A DNA stretch of 64,000 bases from contig JAGRDY010000015.1 in assembly GCA_020446815.1 (NCBI GenBank), positions 1-64,000 on the forward strand. Reading direction: 5' to 3'. Numbering within the stretch: the first letter of the stretch is position 1; each line of letters begins with the position of its first letter. This stretch comes from Paracoccaceae bacterium (lineage in GTDB: Bacteria > Pseudomonadota > Alphaproteobacteria > Rhodobacterales > Rhodobacteraceae). The position numbers and the translations under genes are program-made. This document shows, piece by piece, positions 63,017-64,000 of this stretch. The notes under the pieces are model-generated. The model made no database searches. It was given only the letters and a program-made list of their open reading frames with translations, and was not told the DNA's origin.

Positions 63017-63943
63017 ATGCTCAAGGTCTCGCTTCGCCAGATCAGCTATTTCGTAGCCGCCGCCGAGACGGGCAGCATCGCCGAGGCAGCGCGGCTGGCC
63101 AATGTTGCACAGCCCTCGGTGTCCTGGGCGATCCTGAAAATGGAGGAACTGCTCGATCTCGAGCTATTCGTCCGCCAACATGCGAGGGGGGTATCGCTGA
63201 CCGCCGCCGGGCATCGGCTGCTGCCGCAGGCACGCGGCCTTCTGCACATGGCCGAGGAGTTCGAGGCGGTGGCACGGGTCCAGGGCCAGGAGTTGACCGG
63301 CATGCTGACGGTCGGCTGCTATTCGACGCTCGCGCCTGCCTACATGCCGCGGATCATCGCCGAATTCGCGCGCCTGCACCCCAAGGTGAAATTGCAGCTA
63401 CACGAGGACACGGTCGACGATATGCTCGAGAAACTGACGAGCGGCGAGGTCGAGGTCGCGCTCGCATATGACATAGATTTGCCGGACGAGTTCTTGAAAC
63501 TCCGCATTCATTCCGCACCGCCACAGGCCGTGCTGCCTCATGGGCACCGCCTGCTGGACAAGCCCGCGGTGTCGCTCGCCGACTTGCGCGATGAACCGTT
63601 CATCCTGCTCAATTCGAAGCCGGCCGAGCATTATTTCCTGTCGCTGTTCGAAGTGGCGGGGATAACTCCGCAGATCGCTCATGCGGCGCAATCCTTCGAG
63701 GTGGTTCGCAGTCTCGTCGGCCAGGGGCGCGGCTATTCGATCCTGGTGACGCGACCGCTTTCAGACATGACCTATGACGGGATCAGGATTCATTACCGGC
63801 CCTTGGCGGATGACGTCCCCAAGCAACATATGTGCACTGTCCGGGCGCCAACGTCGCGCCTGACGCGCCGCTGCCAGACCTTCCAGGACATTTGCGTCAG
63901 ACTTTATTCGCCAAGAGGGCGGCCGCTTACAGCCGCGTCGTGA
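63017..63943 (+). CDS. LysR family transcriptional regulator
   Basis: A 308-residue LysR regulator. The N-terminal winged HTH is residues 1-66 (LRQISYFVAAAETGSIAEAARLANVAQPSVSWAILKME, FVRQHARGVSLTAAG). The effector domain starts LTGMLTVGCYSTLAP near residue 95. The HTH closely follows the aromatic-catabolism subgroup. AAGGGAA precedes the ATG. It is divergent from the molybdenum hydroxylase operon, which it probably activates with an inducer. Its last 17 bp overlap, tail to tail, a leftward aldehyde dehydrogenase gene. Confidence 0.93.
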   Translation: MLKVSLRQISYFVAAAETGSIAEAARLANVAQPSVSWAILKMEELLDLELFVRQHARGVSLTAAGHRLLPQARGLLHMAEEFEAVARVQGQELTGMLTVGCYSTLAPAYMPRIIAEFARLHPKVKLQLHEDTVDDMLEKLTSGEVEVALAYDIDLPDEFLKLRIHSAPPQAVLPHGHRLLDKPAVSLADLRDEPFILLNSKPAEHYFLSLFEVAGITPQIAHAAQSFEVVRSLVGQGRGYSILVTRPLSDMTYDGIRIHYRPLADDVPKQHMCTVRAPTSRLTRRCQTFQDICVRLYSPRGRPLTAAS

Positions 63944-64000
63944 TGCACTTCACGCGATAGTAACTGGCCAGCGCGGCAAGCCCCTTTTCGCGTCCGAAGC
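63927..64000 (-). CDS. Aldehyde dehydrogenase, C-terminal end (partial)
   Basis: Reading leftward from the window edge, 23 codons precede a TAA stop (63929-63927). The peptide FGREKGLAALASYYRVK followed by CITTRL is the usual end of NAD-dependent aldehyde dehydrogenases (FGREKG...Y..VK). The rest of the gene lies beyond the window. It may belong to the same catabolic locus. Confidence 0.75.
   Translation of the reverse strand, partial: FGREKGLAALASYYRVKCITTRL

Overview
The window is GC-rich chromosomal DNA from an alphaproteobacterium, most probably of the Rhodobacterales (Roseobacter/Paracoccaceae). The pointers are the gene order of a division and cell-wall (dcw) cluster that contains DUF2161 and DUF2484 genes, a DUF1127 gene followed by hairpins with CCUCCUCCC-type loops (the CcsR or 'cuckoo' RNAs known from Rhodobacter), and frequent TTG starts with good ribosome binding sites. 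No phage, IS or CRISPR array was seen.

Left end (1-7.6 kb): a two-gene unit (isocitrate lyase/PEP mutase family protein and an AhpD-like protein), then a serine-cycle block. sgaA, mtkA, mtkB and a truncated D-2-hydroxyacid dehydrogenase run leftward. A LuxR-type response regulator and mcl (malyl-CoA lyase) run rightward. Together the encoded enzymes activate malate to malyl-CoA, cleave it to glyoxylate plus acetyl-CoA and transaminate glyoxylate with serine.

7.9-14.3 kb: housekeeping genes on both strands: a RhlE-type DEAD-box helicase, a small HTH protein, thymidine kinase, an EcsC protein, a GNAT acetyltransferase, a flavin reductase and methylthioadenosine phosphorylase. There are two short tandem-repeat tracts and a possible structured element upstream of tdk.

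14.3-29.5 kb: the dcw cluster, read leftward: mraZ-rsmH-ftsL-ftsI-murE-murF-mraY-DUF2161-murD-(EamA on the other strand)-ftsW-murG-murC-DUF2484. It stops before the expected murB-ddl-ftsQAZ. Its upstream region holds three GGG boxes at exact 10-bp spacing, resembling MraZ operators, and a large leader hairpin.

30-41.6 kb: a SulP transporter lacking STAS, the Fe-S carrier ApbC/Mrp, the DUF1127 gene plus cuckoo RNAs, UvrD/PcrA helicase, an FMN hydroxy-acid dehydrogenase, pyruvate carboxylase, a hypothetical protein and tRNA-Gly(GCC).

41.6-64 kb: accessory catabolic DNA starting beside the tRNA. After an internally deleted URO-D-like pseudogene and a second FMN hydroxy-acid dehydrogenase comes a leftward operon: aldehyde dehydrogenase, trimethylamine/histamine-dehydrogenase-like flavoprotein, polyamine-type ABC importer and an acetylpolyamine amidohydrolase/HDAC-like protein. 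Next is a leftward operon for a molybdenum hydroxylase (coxM-S-L-G order) and a branched-chain-amino-acid-type ABC importer. A divergent LysR regulator follows, and the window ends in a partial aldehyde dehydrogenase. Similar T-N11-A dyads lie upstream of both operons, so one LysR regulator may control uptake and oxidation of an (acetylated) amine or N-heterocycle. The substrate is not identifiable from sequence alone.
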